21,475 bases of DNA from NCBI GenBank assembly GCA_028565635.1, contig JAOXYB010100937.1:1-21475 (forward strand). The letters are read 5' to 3'. The position numbers and the translations under genes were made by a program. Shown piece after piece: positions 20,968 to 21,475 of the stretch. The notes under the pieces were generated by a model. That model was not told where the DNA came from. It saw only the letters and a list, made by a program, of their open reading frames with translations, and made no database searches. Position 1 is the stretch's first letter; each line of letters opens with the position of its first letter. Source of the stretch: Phoronis ovalis. Lineage: Eukaryota; Phoronida; Phoronidae.

Positions 20968-21179
20968 ATGTTGTTAAACTGTATATTGAATTTTATTTCA
21001 GTTTTATTGTTGTTCTCCTACGTGGGTGCTACCTGCCCCAGAGCTGCCAATACCCGAGTCAGTCAATGTGCAATGCCGCTCTACGAAGATCTCGTTCTTA
21101 GCGAATCAACTATACAAGGAGAATCGGCTCTTAATGGTGCTTTATTAAGAAACGTTGCCTCAGCAAAAGAAATATGCAG
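20968..21179 (+). CDS. First coding exon of a secreted protein
   Basis: The ATG at 20968 starts a clear signal peptide: MLLNC, a hydrophobic core ISVLLLFSYV, and a V-G-A cleavage site at about residue 21. The mature part begins TCPRAANTRVSQCAMPLYED and continues LVLSESTIQGESALNGALLR, then NVASAKEIC, with three cysteines. The exon ends TGCAG before a strong GTGAGT donor at 21180, leaving two bases of a split codon. The gene continues past the window, and no later exon is seen up to 21475. An alternative is an internal exon starting at 21002 after TTTATTTCAG. The frame is open further upstream, but 20968 is its first ATG. Family unknown; the mature sequence looks like a small helical, cysteine-stabilised secreted protein. 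Confidence 0.6.
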
Positions 21180-21401
21180 GTGAGTTGTCCTAATTATATG
21201 TGAATCCTGGATGTTACAACTGAGTACTTAAATTAAATGAGTACTTCACACTTTTTAGGGACTTTAATGATTCTTTCTACTCATATGTGTAATATTATGC
21301 ATCCAGAGCTTAAGGATTGTATAAGGATATTACAATAATAACATGCTAGAACAGTCTGAGCACAGACCAGTTACTATATAAATCATATTATTGTTCTCAT
21401 T

Positions 21402-21475
21402 GTACCCCCAGCAGTAGGCTGGAGGTACTTTGGATTTACCCTGTAACCGCCGCGTCCGCCGCGTCAAATTCACTG
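21402..21475. repeat. Probable interspersed repeat, running off the edge
   Basis: GTACCCCCAG (21402-21411) pairs with CTGGAGGTAC (21419-21428) with one mismatch and a 7-nt loop. It is followed by two adjacent copies of CCGCCGCGT (21447-21464). The GC content is far above the surroundings. This has the look of the end of an interspersed repeat, but the family is not identified and it is cut by the window edge. Confidence 0.5.

Noticed and set aside
21002-21145. Second open frame through the signal-peptide exon after the acceptor at 21001
   Set aside because: It would abolish the clear signal peptide and ends in TAA before the good donor at 21180, so it is most likely a shadow.
1-21475. CRISPR arrays, bacterial operons, rRNA or confident tRNA genes
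   Set aside because: None seen. The sequence has spliced genes and LINEs of an animal genome, and no regular spacer arrays or ribosomal RNA stretches.

Overview
This AT-rich window is animal nuclear DNA. It shows GT-AG introns, 3' ends of non-LTR retrotransposons (LINEs), microsatellites and only one gene that is complete in view. The style of the LINE remnants, and a broken NB-ARC/TPR gene of a type I associate with marine invertebrates, make me lean to a bivalve or related mollusc. That placement is an inference, not a proof.

Layout, left to right. 1-1057: minus-strand pseudogene of a STAND-type protein (end of an NB-ARC region followed by TPRs), broken by one nonsense codon and two frameshifts. 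1500-4320: a repeat-rich block with two LINE 3'-end remnants, two copies of a hairpin-bearing repeat whose stem covaries, a second short repeat pair, a CTGTT microsatellite, a GC-richer patch and a near-perfect 39-nt palindrome. 5366-5830: a possible minus-strand remnant that includes a six-cysteine ORF. 6219-11267: the main gene, ATP6V1D (V-ATPase subunit D), minus strand, seven coding exons that join in frame to a 250-residue protein. Its upstream flank carries an E-box of the CLEAR/TFEB type, an NRF1-like palindrome and a CTCF-like core. 13319-13376: a weak candidate first exon on the plus strand. 13377-20967: about 7.6 kb with almost no coding signal, apart from a candidate 43-codon cysteine-bearing exon at 19564-19692. 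20968-21179: a signal-peptide first exon of a secreted protein that runs off the right side. 21402-21475: probable start of an interspersed repeat.

The genes do not form an operon or pathway. The one confident gene is a housekeeping component of the proton pump that acidifies lysosomes and endosomes. The rest is mobile-element debris and partial genes. I found no clear new biological system. The observations I would follow first are the covarying hairpin repeat, the long palindrome inside a LINE remnant, and the small cysteine-rich ORFs.
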